DNA of 64,000 nt from Phymatolithon calcareum (taxonomy: Eukaryota; Rhodophyta; Florideophyceae; Hapalidiales): contig OZ345368.1 in the NCBI GenBank assembly GCA_977006965.1, positions 1,984,001-2,048,000 on the forward strand, written 5' to 3'. Below are positions 30,872 to 40,471 of this stretch, piece after piece (the first letter of the stretch is position 1; each line of letters begins with the position of its first letter). The notes under the pieces are model-generated. The model ran no database searches. It saw only the letters and a list, made by a program, of their open reading frames with translations, and was not told the DNA's origin. The position numbers and the translations under genes are program-made.

Positions 30872-31700
30872 GAGACTGATATATCTGCTGAAATGAGTGC
30901 GTCTCTAAGGAAGGCGATGCTAAAGCAACTACAATGATATGAAACCTATTGCCCCCTCACTTTCTACAAATCAGGAGCCTTAAAGACTGTCGATCAATCG
31001 TGCCCCTGATACACACAAAAAAACAACACCTTAACCAAACAATTCTGTACATGTTCTGTGAGGTCAGTACTATTGACCCAATAGTGAATCAAAATAGAAT
31101 TTGGGCGCTCATCAAGCAGCTTTCTCATGAGCGATCAGGAGGTCGTTTCACAATAGTGCCGAAGTTTGAAGCTTCGGCTCTACGACGAGAGGTCTAATTT
31201 TCGACCACTTGCTGCTTTTGTTCGGACCTCCTGCTGCTAGCAGCAGATCAGTGACTTGATTATTCCGTTTACGTCAGCATCATCATTCATCTTACGATAA
31301 GGAATCGTCATGAATCTATCATCAACAAATGTAAGAAGTTTTAACACGACTCTTAGCAGAGGTTAGAACAAAAATTGGCTTTTACTCGCTTTCCTGCCTG
31401 TTCTTTGGCTTCTCGATCTTCTACGTTTTCCTCGAAATCAGAACATTGACCACACAGACACAGGTATCCGAGCAAAAGACATGTGGGAAAACGCGTTTTC
31501 CTGATTTCGACGAAAGTTTGAATGACCAAGGAGAAATTCGTCACAGAGACACGCGAGGACAAAAAGCGGTTGAGCCCAGGCCCCAAAAATCCCGTATAGG
31601 ATTGCCTTGGATCCTAAGTTTTCCGGTCAGCCCTTCTGGTGGGAGTTTCGTGAGCTGCACAAAGGTAGGTAGCATCTGAGGAAGCCTTGCTCATATCTTA
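30872..31700 (+). repeat. R1 copy in arm 1
   Basis: Plus-strand R1. The LINE-C-like end is present to CTTGCTCATATCTT, but the last 31 bases of the tail, including the AAATAAA box, are missing relative to arm 2. Confidence 0.7.
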
Positions 31701-31882
31701 AACTTAGATTATATAAAAAACGAGGACAGAGAGAGGTGGAAGGGAGTCGTAGAAGTAGTACGACAGCTTCGCAGTGGTCGACATTCAGAAGGTTTTAATT
31801 GCTCAAAGCTCATGATTACGTGATTTAAGCATTTCTATGGATTTTCACTTCACTCCAAATGTCAATTCCCAAACACCTCTCA

Positions 31883-31926
31883 GAAGGAATGAAGAAGAAG
31901 AATCTACACTTCTTCTTCATTCCTTC
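31883..31926. repeat. Perfect hairpin gained in arm 1, 18-bp arms
   Basis: GAAGGAATGAAGAAGAAG, 8-base loop, exact complement. Arm 2 (near 49,990) has only the right-hand half (CATTCCTTC), so about 33 bases were added in arm 1. Confidence 0.9.
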
Positions 31927-32350
31927 TCAAAGCGTCCATGTCCGAAAAAGCTCCAATCATAGTGACGGCGTGGGATCCACTAATAAATTCAGAAGTCATT
32001 CACAAGAGGCATGGACTTTGAAGCACCTAATAGGTGTCGCGATATCCATTGTTCCAGAAGCATGCGCCTCTCGAGTAGCCTGGTCAAATGGTGCGGACTC
32101 TGCGCTCCTTAGTCGTTACAACGGAGGAGCCAAATTGTAAGTAAAATGAGTAGAATTGAATTTATAGTGCTAATTGGTCTACCGAAGTAGGTTGAAGATA
32201 TTTCAATTATCGGAATATACCAAGACGAATGATGACGCATGAAATTTAGTGAGGTCGGTGTGGCACACGCATGCCAAGAATAACCGTTGGAACCAGTATA
32301 TTTCGAATTTAGATGTTACCAACTTCACAACGAGTAGACCCGGAGCTGCA

Positions 32351-32385
32351 GATTGCACTTATTTTTTGAGAAAACAAGTGCAATC
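32351..32385. repeat. Hairpin with 17 extra bases at its centre
   Basis: GATTGCACTT…AAGTGCAATC with an A/T-rich loop. In arm 2 the same site is the bare palindrome GATTGCACTAGTGCAATC (48,059-48,076). The 17-base net gain would shift any reading frame across it. Confidence 0.9.
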
Positions 32386-32504
32386 TTCACTTCCAGTGCG
32401 AGAAATTTCGGTATAAAACGCGAGGTCTCCAAGAGAGTTATCCCAGTCCTATCCCATTGCCAGGCCAACAGAGAGCACACCCAGAACAGAACATCCATCA
32501 GAAC

Positions 32505-32928
32505 GGAGAACTTTCTGAAGGAACTCTGAATACGGGCGAGGGAAACCGTTGAAGGGGCGGCGCAGGCAACGTTCGTGATGTGCATATACAAAGAATATGA
32601 TGGGCGATTCTTCCTGGCTGTTGGGTACAAGCTCAACGGACAGAGCTACCACGTTATATTTGAGCTTCATCAGCCTCCTGTGTACCCCCGTCGTCATGCC
32701 GCAGTCATGGCCATAGCCATATACTTAGGACACAACCCAATGAATGTCGTGAATGACGAGGCTGCTTTGCAGCAAGTGCTTACTACTGTGAAGGAGTATG
32801 ATCCAGTCTCCGTGCAGGACGAAGTGTACACTTTGGATTTTGTGACGCAAGTCTTACAAAATATTAAGGTTCGGTTTCCATGCTACTGCATGGTTGATAT
32901 CGACGAGGATGGTGGTGGTGATTGCTGA
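32505..32928 (+). pseudogene. 140-residue conserved gene, arm 1 copy, start lost
   Basis: Counterpart of the intact gene at 47,519-47,941. Here the ATG is ACG (near 32,505), and a TGT codon has become TGA near 32,528. From ATG 32,578 the frame is open for 116 residues and closely similar (FFLAVGYK… DEDGGGDC), so a shortened protein is possible. Late changes are mostly conservative. Confidence 0.7.
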
Positions 32929-32987
32929 GATCGAGCTTATCAATATATGGATATTTGAGCGTTGCCGTTTGTTGTGCGGACAGAGTG

Positions 32988-33135
32988 ATAGAAGAAGAAA
33001 AGTAGATTTTTATTTAAAAGTTACCAACGCATCTGCTGACGCTTGGAGCAACTTTTCTAGGGCCAAGAGGTTTTGGCTGGATTCTGTCTATGGAAGAGTT
33101 TCTTTTCTTGTTGGTGTAACACGATTCAGTGGACT
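32988..33135 (-). mobile_element. LINE-D 3' tail
   Basis: GAAGAAGAAAAGTAGATTTTTATTTAAAAG… to TTCAGTGGACT: the last 150 bases of LINE-D on the minus strand, at the right limit of arm 1. Confidence 0.7.
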
Positions 33136-33442
33136 CGAACGGAGGGATTGCGAACTAGAAGCAGAAATCTCAACGGAGGCAGAGAAGGGTTTGACCGGAC
33201 CGAACGGACCACAAACGAAAAAAGACAAGTTTCCGGCGCGGGCGCGGGCGCCCGCGCCGGCGCAAGTGGCCGCAGCGATAAAGCTGCACAAAGCGCTCCT
33301 TCCGACGGTAATCCCGCCGGAAATGGCGGACGCGATCGTGAACGCGCACTCCAGGGACTTGGCGAATCGAGAACTTGCGACACTTGAAATGCCAGACCCA
33401 AGCCCGCCGTTGCAAGATTTCGAGAAAATCTTGCGAATTTAA
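33136..33442 (+). pseudogene. GC-rich coding-like fragment, origin unknown
   Basis: A frame ending at 33,442 with Ala/Pro-rich then helical sequence (KLHKALLPTVIPPEMADAIV…). GC content is far above the flanks, and it holds the perfect 18-bp palindrome GGCGCGGGCGCCCGCGCC (33,241-33,258). Probably a transposon-carried or gene fragment. Confidence 0.3.
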
Positions 33443-33509
33443 GCGGATTTGATACAGGCCGGCTATCATACCGGTCCGGCCCGTTCACCTGTGCGTCACA
33501 GATAGGAAC

Positions 33510-33945
33510 CAAGAGCTCAGTCAGGAATTTTTCCCCGCTACAGTGCAGGGTTTTTTTGAACTTGCAAGAGCTGTGATCCGGCCTCCCCATGGGAGAAGAC
33601 TATCACCTTCTGGTAGTATGGTAGTACATGGATTCCGCCCTGAGTGGTGTGCCGCAACGCTCAAGGAAGCTGGGAGAGAAGACAGAAGAAGATGAAAGAA
33701 GGCAGCGAGATGACTAGCTACCGTGAGCGTCCTAAATGGTTTCCAACCCGGGGCATCCCTTTGAAGGACGGCGACTGAAGATTGGCTATGTAGCGATATA
33801 GATGTTAAGCTTCCCCAAGGTCTGCACATTGTGCAGCTTGGGCAGCTGTTGTGACATCAAGTACCACTCGTATCTGTTAAGTCTACTGGAGCCGTAAGGA
33901 TGTGGAGTTGTTTACCAGCTCTGATAAATCCCGCAATAAAAGAAA
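33510..33945 (+). repeat. R5 repeat with GAAA tail
   Basis: Shared with 54,355-54,755 in the same orientation (GAGCTCAGTCAGGAATTTTT…, CGTAAGGATGTGGAGTTGTT). Ends CGCAATAAAAGAAAAGAAAGAAAAG, like the GCAATAAAGAAAGAAAG tail of LINE-B at 42,613. Probably a SINE or solo LINE end. Confidence 0.65.
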
Positions 33946-33949
33946 AGAA

Positions 33950-34960
33950 AGAAAAGAACTAGAAGCAACGTTAATACGAAAAGTAGTTTGGCTCAAGTAA
34001 GCTTCTTGTCCCAAATATATCCAGGACTGCGCCAATAGTATTCAAGGTCTCGGAGAGATGGATATTTCTTAGGGAAGTGGATGAGTTGGAAATAGAACGG
34101 AAAAGATAACCTCATGCGATCCCATAGCTGCTTACTATGAAGCTGAAGAGGAGAAGTCAAAAGCACTACTTCGCTGACTTTCGAAAAACTCCCTACCACA
34201 ATTTCGGTCTTTTCCATCTTGTCCCACGCTTCCCCGGAGCACCCGTCATATTAAGTAACCTCTATGAAGATGCGCGCTCTGCGAGACATAGACGCACACG
34301 ATTACGTGTTCCACTGTCATGAAAAATATGCCTGATCGTGTCTCTAACGAACCGACTTCTCTCGAATACTCAAGCTTAATCGAGCATCTATAGAACACCG
34401 AAAACTGCCCTTGCAAAGGGAATGAAGCAGATTGCAATGACTACCTGGTTGCATTTTAAGTATCTGATTTCAATGAGATGACAAATTATTACAGTATCCT
34501 GCGTAAAGTAGGGTCCATGTACAGGGAGAAGATCATGATGATCTGGATGAGACTGTCTCCTTCACAGGTAGTGCGTTGTATACCGGCAGATGTGCTGCAT
34601 CCAAGCAACCATTCATTGTTAGTCTTTGGCTCCCAAACTTCCGTATGCGTTTGCAAGCAGTGTGACAAGTATCCGATGGTGAAGAAGCACAACCACGCTC
34701 CTGTATCCTGTTTCGCAAGACACTCTTCTCACTCGTGCGGACCTTCATATGAGTTTGGTGAGTCTCGGACACGTTAATCTGATATCTTTCAATTCACCAT
34801 TTCACTCCGCCATACCGATTGAATTCAAGCTCAATTTGAGCTTTCCTACCGTGGATCAAGACGTTCACCTCGCTCGTCGGCTCATACGCTTTCTACGTAT
34901 GTTCACCCTTCATATGTTTCATTTGTCATCGCTACACTCATCATTGTTCAAGGTGTCACC
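33950..34960. other. Stretch without a recognisable gene
   Basis: AT-rich single-copy-looking DNA. The longest frame (34,478-34,777) shows a Cys/His pair pattern (CKQCDKYPMVKKHNH) but no family could be assigned. Confidence 0.4.
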
Positions 34961-34961
34961 C

Positions 34962-35470
34962 AAGAGGAACAGTAGCAAGAGAATTGCCAGCAATCCTCAA
35001 GTTCCCCAAGGTGAAGCACAGACAACTCGCGCTGCAGTATGCCTGTGGCAGATTCCCACAGGTGTCAACAACAAGTATGACTGAAGAATTCGGCACCAGA
35101 GCCAGAGAGCATATGGAGACCCTTGAACGCACGCTAGCAGGGTACGAACTCGAAGGAGAAAAACGACTGGAAACAGAAAAGGCGCTAGATGAGCTCTTAC
35201 TATTTAGCAAGACACTCATAGAACGCATGGAGAACGAAGAAGGCCTGTATTAATCCGCAGAATGCAAGGCAAAAAGTGGTCGAGTCCAAGCACCAGCAAT
35301 CCCGTAGAGGACTGAGATAGGACTACTTTGAGTCCTGAGTTTTCCCGTCTGCGATTCTAGTGGACGTTTTGTGAGCTACACAAAGGTAGGTAGCACCAGA
35401 GGAAGCCTTGCCCATATCTTCGGAAGTCTGTGGGGCTTTTAAATAAACTTGAAAGGGAAAAAAAAAAAAA
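34962..35470 (+). mobile_element. LINE-C 3' fragment with A-tail
   Basis: The best 3' copy of LINE-C: coding end 34,984-35,253, then the UTR to GGGGCTTTTAAATAAACTTGAAAGGG and a run of 13 A. 5'-truncated. Confidence 0.75.
34984..35253 (+). pseudogene. LINE-C ORF2 C-terminal domain
   Basis: 89 codons, unbroken: ILKFPKVKHRQLALQYACGRFPQ, then long charged helices to ERMENEEGLY. Serves as the reference for the frameshifted copy at 4783 and the fragment at 46,333. Confidence 0.75.
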
Positions 35471-35869
35471 TTCCTTTGCATCCGTTTTTGGGCGCAACTC
35501 ATGGTAAGGCACAATATTGTTACCCATATGGGTACAATACAAGAAATTGTTTCTCTTCCTGTAATCAGTCGTTCCGTTTAATCTCTTGTCAAGGCTTTGT
35601 GTGCATTCTCTACGTGATAGTCGCGCGCATTTGCGCAGACACATCATCATCCGTTTCATATACCATATGAATCGAGATGCACCGCTAGCTCGTCTACTTG
35701 ATTCAATGAATCCAGAAGTAGCATAAGTAGCAGCACCATCAATAAACTTGACAAGCAAGGACTTGTCAACAATCATCGATCTACAACTTGTCACACTCAA
35801 TCACCACCTCTACATCCAGCAACACGCTGCCGCCGTTCTAATCACTGTTTGATGGGGCTAAACAGTTCC

Positions 35870-35962
35870 GGACTCACAACAATCGATGCGAAGCTGCTCT
35901 GATGTCGGCGTGCGCCGTCGTTGAGAGCTTCTAAAATAAAAAGCTACAAGTTCCCCACCCCC
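35870..35962 (+). mobile_element. LINE-A 3' tail
   Basis: CGAAGCTGCTCTGATGTCGG…GTTGAGAGCTTCTAAAATAAA, ending in a C-run, just left of the direct duplication. Confidence 0.65.
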
Positions 35963-36329
35963 CGTCCACTAGTGGGCAAAAGTAGGGTCTCGGACACTAT
36001 AATATTTTTCGTGGTGAACTCAAAAATTCGGAAACTTATGTCTTAGAGCACGTCCAACGCAGAGAGTAAATTGCCAAATGTCGTGGAAGCAGTTGCTGGC
36101 GCATCTCTAGCGGGCAGCAAATGGCCAACCATATTGCCAAATTGCCAAACAAATTGCCAAATCTGAAAAATTTAGCAATCTGTTTAGCAATTTGGCAATG
36201 GGCTACGTAGCTGAATTCGGATACGTTGCAGTCCTTAGCGACTTCTAGATCACCGACCGTGGCGAAGGGGTCAGGTGAGATCACCGCGTGGCCAGAAAAA
36301 GCGCGCGCCGCACCGGAACAGCAAACCCG

Positions 36330-37379
36330 ATGCTTCGCGTTTGGCGCGAAGCGGCAAACGCTCATTCGTATTTTACCCGCGGGGCGGTCATGGCGCGCCC
36401 CATGAGAGAAGAAGCAGCACAAGAAGAGATGGTGCGCGGGGCCTCGTTTTCAGCCGACGAAGACTCGGCGCTCGCACGATGCTGGGTGGGAGTTTCTGCA
36501 AAGCATGATGAGCAAGACGCCCAATCGTTCTGGAGCAACGTTGCTGCCGCTTTCGCAAAGCAGCCTGAAGCGAGCGAGCGCATCCGACTCGCGGGAAGCC
36601 TGCATTCGCGGTGGCAAGTACTCCAAAAAGCCGTTCAAAAGTACCTCGCCGCAGACCGGCTGTACCGTTCGAACCCCGGTTCTGGGGAGAGCGAAGAAGA
36701 CGCTCTTCGTAACATCATGCGACTCTATCAGAAGCGGACGCGGACGAAGGACCGCCATGGAGTTGAGCGCGATGGGCCTGCGCTCAAGTCTATGGGCGCC
36801 GTGAGCATCTTGCGCTCCTGCCCAAAGTTCAACGCAATCGGTGGCACATCGGCGTCGTGCGCGCTGTACACGCCCGGCGCCTATGCGTCGGGCGCCACCA
36901 CGCTCGACACCAGCACCAGTACGGCGTCGCCTCGGGCGGCGTACACCGACACGCTCAGCACCACGAGCGACGACGCAGCGCTGCTTCCAGCCACGCACGC
37001 CGGTGCGGCGCGTGCCGACGGTGGGAGTGCCGTTGCCACGGAGGCGGCCGCAGTTCCCTCGGTGAACCCGGCCAGGGGCCGCCCGATGGGCATCAAGAAA
37101 TTCAAGAGGAAGGAGAAGGAAGCGCACCGCGGCGTGGGTTTGTCCGAAATCGCGGCGGCCCTCCTAGAGGGGTCGAAACGAAAAACGGCGCTGAAGAAGA
37201 CGCAACTTCGTTTCAGTTGTATCAATGCACTTCCGGAGGGAGAAGCAAAAACGAAACTGTTGATGAAATTCCTCGGCTCGGCTGAGCTAGGCGGTGAGGA
37301 CGAGGAGGGCAGGACAGAGCGCGACATCCAGTTGACTAATAGATTGGCTATCGGTAGTCTAGTGTGCGATGAAGAGTAA
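36330..37379 (+). CDS. Harbinger Myb/SANT-like DNA-binding protein
   Basis: 349 residues from ATG 36,330. The Trp-spaced trihelix SANT-like domain is FSADEDSALARCWVGVS… FWSNVAAAF… SLHSRWQVLQKAVQKY, residues about 35-110. A low-complexity Ala/Thr/Ser middle follows, then GRPMGIKKFKRKEK and a helical tail, as in NAM-associated plant PIF accessory proteins. The partner of the nuclease; it is expected to recognise subterminal repeats and assist nuclear import. Intact. Confidence 0.85.
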   Translation: MLRVWREAANAHSYFTRGAVMARPMREEAAQEEMVRGASFSADEDSALARCWVGVSAKHDEQDAQSFWSNVAAAFAKQPEASERIRLAGSLHSRWQVLQKAVQKYLAADRLYRSNPGSGESEEDALRNIMRLYQKRTRTKDRHGVERDGPALKSMGAVSILRSCPKFNAIGGTSASCALYTPGAYASGATTLDTSTSTASPRAAYTDTLSTTSDDAALLPATHAGAARADGGSAVATEAAAVPSVNPARGRPMGIKKFKRKEKEAHRGVGLSEIAAALLEGSKRKTALKKTQLRFSCINALPEGEAKTKLLMKFLGSAELGGEDEEGRTERDIQLTNRLAIGSLVCDEE

Positions 37380-37601
37380 ACGCGAATCTTGCACAGTTTT
37401 TGCGCACCTGGAACCCGCTCGAGATCGACTGAACCAGGAAATCAGTCGACCTCGGACAGGTCCTCATTGGGAGATCCGCACGCACATGGGTTGGAGCTCG
37501 CGCAGCGCGGCGGCGTGCACGAGCACACGGCACAGCTCCACGCCGACCGCGGGGTGACGCAAAAACCAAACAAAAAGTGAAATTTTACCAGCTCTTCGGT
37601 G

Positions 37602-38996
37602 CTATATGCCGTCTCCTACATTAGCCCAGATGTGGTCCGTCAGCGCCTCACGCAGCTGACGGTGGGTAGCGCGGTCTCTAATCAACTCATCTATTGATAA
37701 TAAATGGTGTAGCCATCCCTCTGGAATACCTGTGTCACCGCCGCCGTACTCTGCGACTCCTTCATCTGCACCGTCGCCCTCTCCATCGCCTACAGCGTAG
37801 TAAAACTCCTCGACGACCTCGCCGGGGTGCAGCAGTTCGCCGTGCTCGTCTAGCTCGTCGTCCAGTTCTCCACCAAGGCGCAAAGAGACGAGCATGTTGT
37901 GCAAAATGACGCACGTCTGAACGATTTCGACCAACTCCGTGTCGCTCCAAAGGTGGAACTCATGGCGCAGTATTCGAAACCGCCCCTGCAACACGCCGAA
38001 GAGGCGCTCGACGTCCTTTCGGCGCCCTTCTTGCGCTTTCGTCATCGCCTTCTCCTTCATGGTCAGCGGCGCGTGATTCGGTCGGACGAAAATGGACCAC
38101 TCTGGGTAAATTCCATCGGTGAGGTAGTATAGGTACCAGTCGCGACGCTCACCGCCGACGACATATCCCTCTGGGAGCTTCATGCGCCGGCGCCCGCTCA
38201 AGATGTCCATGAACAACGGGCTCGACTCTGCCACTGTTATGTCGTTGTTTGTTCCGGCGCGCCCGCAGAACACGTGCCAGCAGTACAGATTGGCGTCGCA
38301 CATCGCCTCCACCGACACGGTTGCCAGCTTACCGTTCTTCGGATTGTGGTACTGCCCCTTCCAAGATTTGGGGCAGTTTTTCCACGCGATGTTCATGCAG
38401 TCCACAGAACCCACACACCCGGGGAATAGCTTCGCCGCGAATGCAGCTTGCAGTGCGCGTAGCTCGGCGAGGTTGGGCGCGCGGTTGAGAAACTCTGCGC
38501 CATAGCATGCGCGCACGGCGCGCACGAACGCCTTGAACGACTGCCTTTGGCTCTCGACGCTCATGCGGCACTGATCATCGAGTGCCTGAAACGACACCCC
38601 GTCACCGAGACGTCGAAGAGAGTTCAAGATTTTCTGCCAACTCGTCGCGCCCGGCCGACCGAGCGCATCGAATCGCTGGCGTAACAACGGCTCGACGAGC
38701 GGAAGGTCATACAGTAGACGTCGAAAGAGCTTGAGTGGCACTCGGAATCGCCGCCGAAATTGCCAAGGGCGGTATACCGGGTTCTCAGCCAGGTAGTCGC
38801 ACCACCACGAGCAAGCACCACGACGGAGGTTCGCTCGCCTTCCCTTCGAACTTCCTCCCCACTGATGCACAGTCGGTGTCTCCTGACTCGCCGCCTCCAC
38901 GGCACACAGCACGGCCTTGAGCACCTCGTGCTCCTCCTCAGACGACGAAGATGACGAGAGGACGTCCATCTCGCTGGTGCTGATGTCGTCGGACAT
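37602..38996 (-). CDS. Harbinger DDE nuclease (HARBI1-like transposase)
   Basis: 464 residues from ATG 38,996. A helix-turn-helix-like N-terminal part is followed by the DDE_4 core: Asp in GSVDCMNIAW (about residue 200), Asp in NNDITVAES (about 240), Asp in YLTDGIYPEW, and Glu in KDVERLFGVLQGRF (about 325), ending LHNMLV. All expected acids are present and no stop interrupts it. Acts with the Myb-like protein encoded convergently, 220 bp away. Confidence 0.92.
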   Translation of the reverse strand: MSDDISTSEMDVLSSSSSSEEEHEVLKAVLCAVEAASQETPTVHQWGGSSKGRRANLRRGACSWWCDYLAENPVYRPWQFRRRFRVPLKLFRRLLYDLPLVEPLLRQRFDALGRPGATSWQKILNSLRRLGDGVSFQALDDQCRMSVESQRQSFKAFVRAVRACYGAEFLNRAPNLAELRALQAAFAAKLFPGCVGSVDCMNIAWKNCPKSWKGQYHNPKNGKLATVSVEAMCDANLYCWHVFCGRAGTNNDITVAESSPLFMDILSGRRRMKLPEGYVVGGERRDWYLYYLTDGIYPEWSIFVRPNHAPLTMKEKAMTKAQEGRRKDVERLFGVLQGRFRILRHEFHLWSDTELVEIVQTCVILHNMLVSLRLGGELDDELDEHGELLHPGEVVEEFYYAVGDGEGDGADEGVAEYGGGDTGIPEGWLHHLLSIDELIRDRATHRQLREALTDHIWANVGDGI

Positions 38997-39239
38997 CACT
39001 GCACCAGGGGAGTGTTATGCTCCCCTGACTGTACGGTACTGTAAAAATAACGAACGTTCACGATACAGTGAGCGTACAAAATGATTGTTTTTTTGAGTCG
39101 GCTGTGTCAGGTGGCCTTGATCGCGATAGAGTTGCGCGTGGTGCGATCAATTTTTATCAACACAATTTTAGCAATTTGCTTTGGAAATTGGCAATTGCGT
39201 AGGACGTGCTCTTAGTCAGTAACAGAAGTGTTAACATTT

Positions 39240-39402
39240 TCAAAGCAAGACACTAAAGGTGGGCCGGTCTAGAATCCAAACTTTCCCCACCTCCTATGAC
39301 AGGAGGTAGGTTCCAACAGTCTACACTCTGGAAGGTAGCAACTGATGAAGCCTTGCCCGTATATTCGCATGACTGTGAGGCTTTTATAAAAGTCTCACAG
39401 TC
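39240..39402 (+). mobile_element. LINE-C-related 3' tail with palindromic end
   Basis: GATGAAGCCTTGCCCGTATATTCG… TGTGAGGCTTTTATAAAAG. 39,371-39,402 is a 32-bp palindrome with one mismatched pair. The same tail lies at 54,950-55,102 in copy 2, so it predates the duplication. Confidence 0.65.
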
Positions 39403-39736
39403 GTACAAACATAATCTTCAACTGAAACTAAGGAAATATAGCTGATACTATTATATAGTATCGGTACATTTTGCCTTAATGAGTGCCCCTGTTCGTCAAC
39501 CGCGACATCTTCAATTGACTCTACGATATGACAGACTCATTGTGAGCAGATCGCCATGAGTGGAAAAACGGAATCTCAGTTCTATATTCCCCATTCTCTT
39601 TCTATGGCTAGTAGGTATAACCGCAGAAATCAACATACACATTTCGAATTCGTAAAAATTTGAAAGCATTTGCTACGTAGTCCCTGTGCCCAGTTCCAGT
39701 GAGGTAGTTCCACTCTAATTCACAGGACTGGAAAGA

Positions 39737-40471
39737 ATGGACGAAGTCGAACTGTACAATGAGATGACCCAAATGCTTCCTTCAAGGGCAGTTCAGGGAC
39801 TCTCGTTCATTGGAAAATTCAGGCTGGAAATACTGTCCAGCAAGTACTACTGTGACAGAGTCATAGCGACAATGAAGGCAGCGGGCCTAAGGCTAGACAA
39901 AGAGTACAATCTCTTCAAGGACTCGGTGTCGAAGAAGAAACTGGTTTCAGGGGATGATCGTATACTCAAGAATCTATGGGCTATAAGAAAGAGGATGAAG
40001 AAATGCGCAGGATACACGACTGATTTCCAAACACGAAACTGGTACAGAGAAAACCAGAAGAAGGCAGAAGAAGAAATAGAAGCACTCGAGAGAAAAGCGC
40101 GTGCAGAGACACAAGCGGGCGTCGACAAGCAATTTGAAAGCGAAGTGAGAAGTATGTCAGCATGCAATGAAAGCGCAGAATTCTCGAAAAACCCCACAGA
40201 AGTGCAAAAATCGAAGAGCTCCGAACTTGAGGCGGGTAGCGACACTATTGCAACTGGTAACAACATTGAAGGGCCAAATCAAGCCCCAAAGACCTTAAGC
40301 CCGCGCACCAAAAACAGGGAAGATAACATGACCCCTGAAGGGAGTACAACGAGCGAATCGACACCCAAAGATAGCGAAACAGAAGAGCACGACCCCAAGC
40401 TCAGAGCCACTAATAATTCGAACCCTATACCAGCATCGCACGTGGACGCTGAAGAAAGTGTGGAATCATGA
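39737..40471 (+). CDS. LINE-A ORF1 protein (shortened)
   Basis: 244 residues. Aligns with the ORF1 at 17,732 from GLERM onward, but about 38 residues are missing right after it. Conserved parts: VQGLSFIGKF, KDSVSKKKL, LWAIRKRMKKC and NWYREN. The C-terminal half is Glu/Lys/Ser-rich. The frame is open, but the deletion and broken ORF2 suggest a dead copy. Its stop overlaps the ORF2 ATG (ATGA, 40,468-40,471). Confidence 0.7.
   Translation: MDEVELYNEMTQMLPSRAVQGLSFIGKFRLEILSSKYYCDRVIATMKAAGLRLDKEYNLFKDSVSKKKLVSGDDRILKNLWAIRKRMKKCAGYTTDFQTRNWYRENQKKAEEEIEALERKARAETQAGVDKQFESEVRSMSACNESAEFSKNPTEVQKSKSSELEAGSDTIATGNNIEGPNQAPKTLSPRTKNREDNMTPEGSTTSESTPKDSETEEHDPKLRATNNSNPIPASHVDAEESVES

Larger units (their letters stand above)
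28558..32992 (+). repeat. Inverted duplication, arm 1
   Basis: Aligns along its length with the reverse complement of 47,474-52,990: FAD oxidase, 3' flank, R1, and the 140-residue gene. Arm 1 alone has an R2 SINE (30,504-30,835) and new hairpins, and lacks the last 30 bases of the R1 tail near 31,697. The oxidase proteins are about 96% identical; the non-coding parts are clearly more diverged. Confidence 0.92.
36046..39209. mobile_element. PIF/Harbinger transposon, apparently complete
   Basis: 3164 bp. 15-bp terminal inverted repeats GAGCACGTCCWACGC (one difference), 3-bp target duplication TTA at 36,043-36,045 and 39,210-39,212, and an empty site TTA near 54,911. Two convergent genes, Myb-like and DDE nuclease, are both open. 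Repeats of AATTGCCAAA (several in 36,070-36,200 and a few near the right end) may bind the Myb-like protein. GC content is higher than in the flanks. Confidence 0.95.

Noticed and set aside
36362-37327. Alternative and antisense frames across the Harbinger Myb-like gene
   Set aside because: High GC suppresses stops in all frames; only the plus-strand frame shows the SANT-like Trp pattern.
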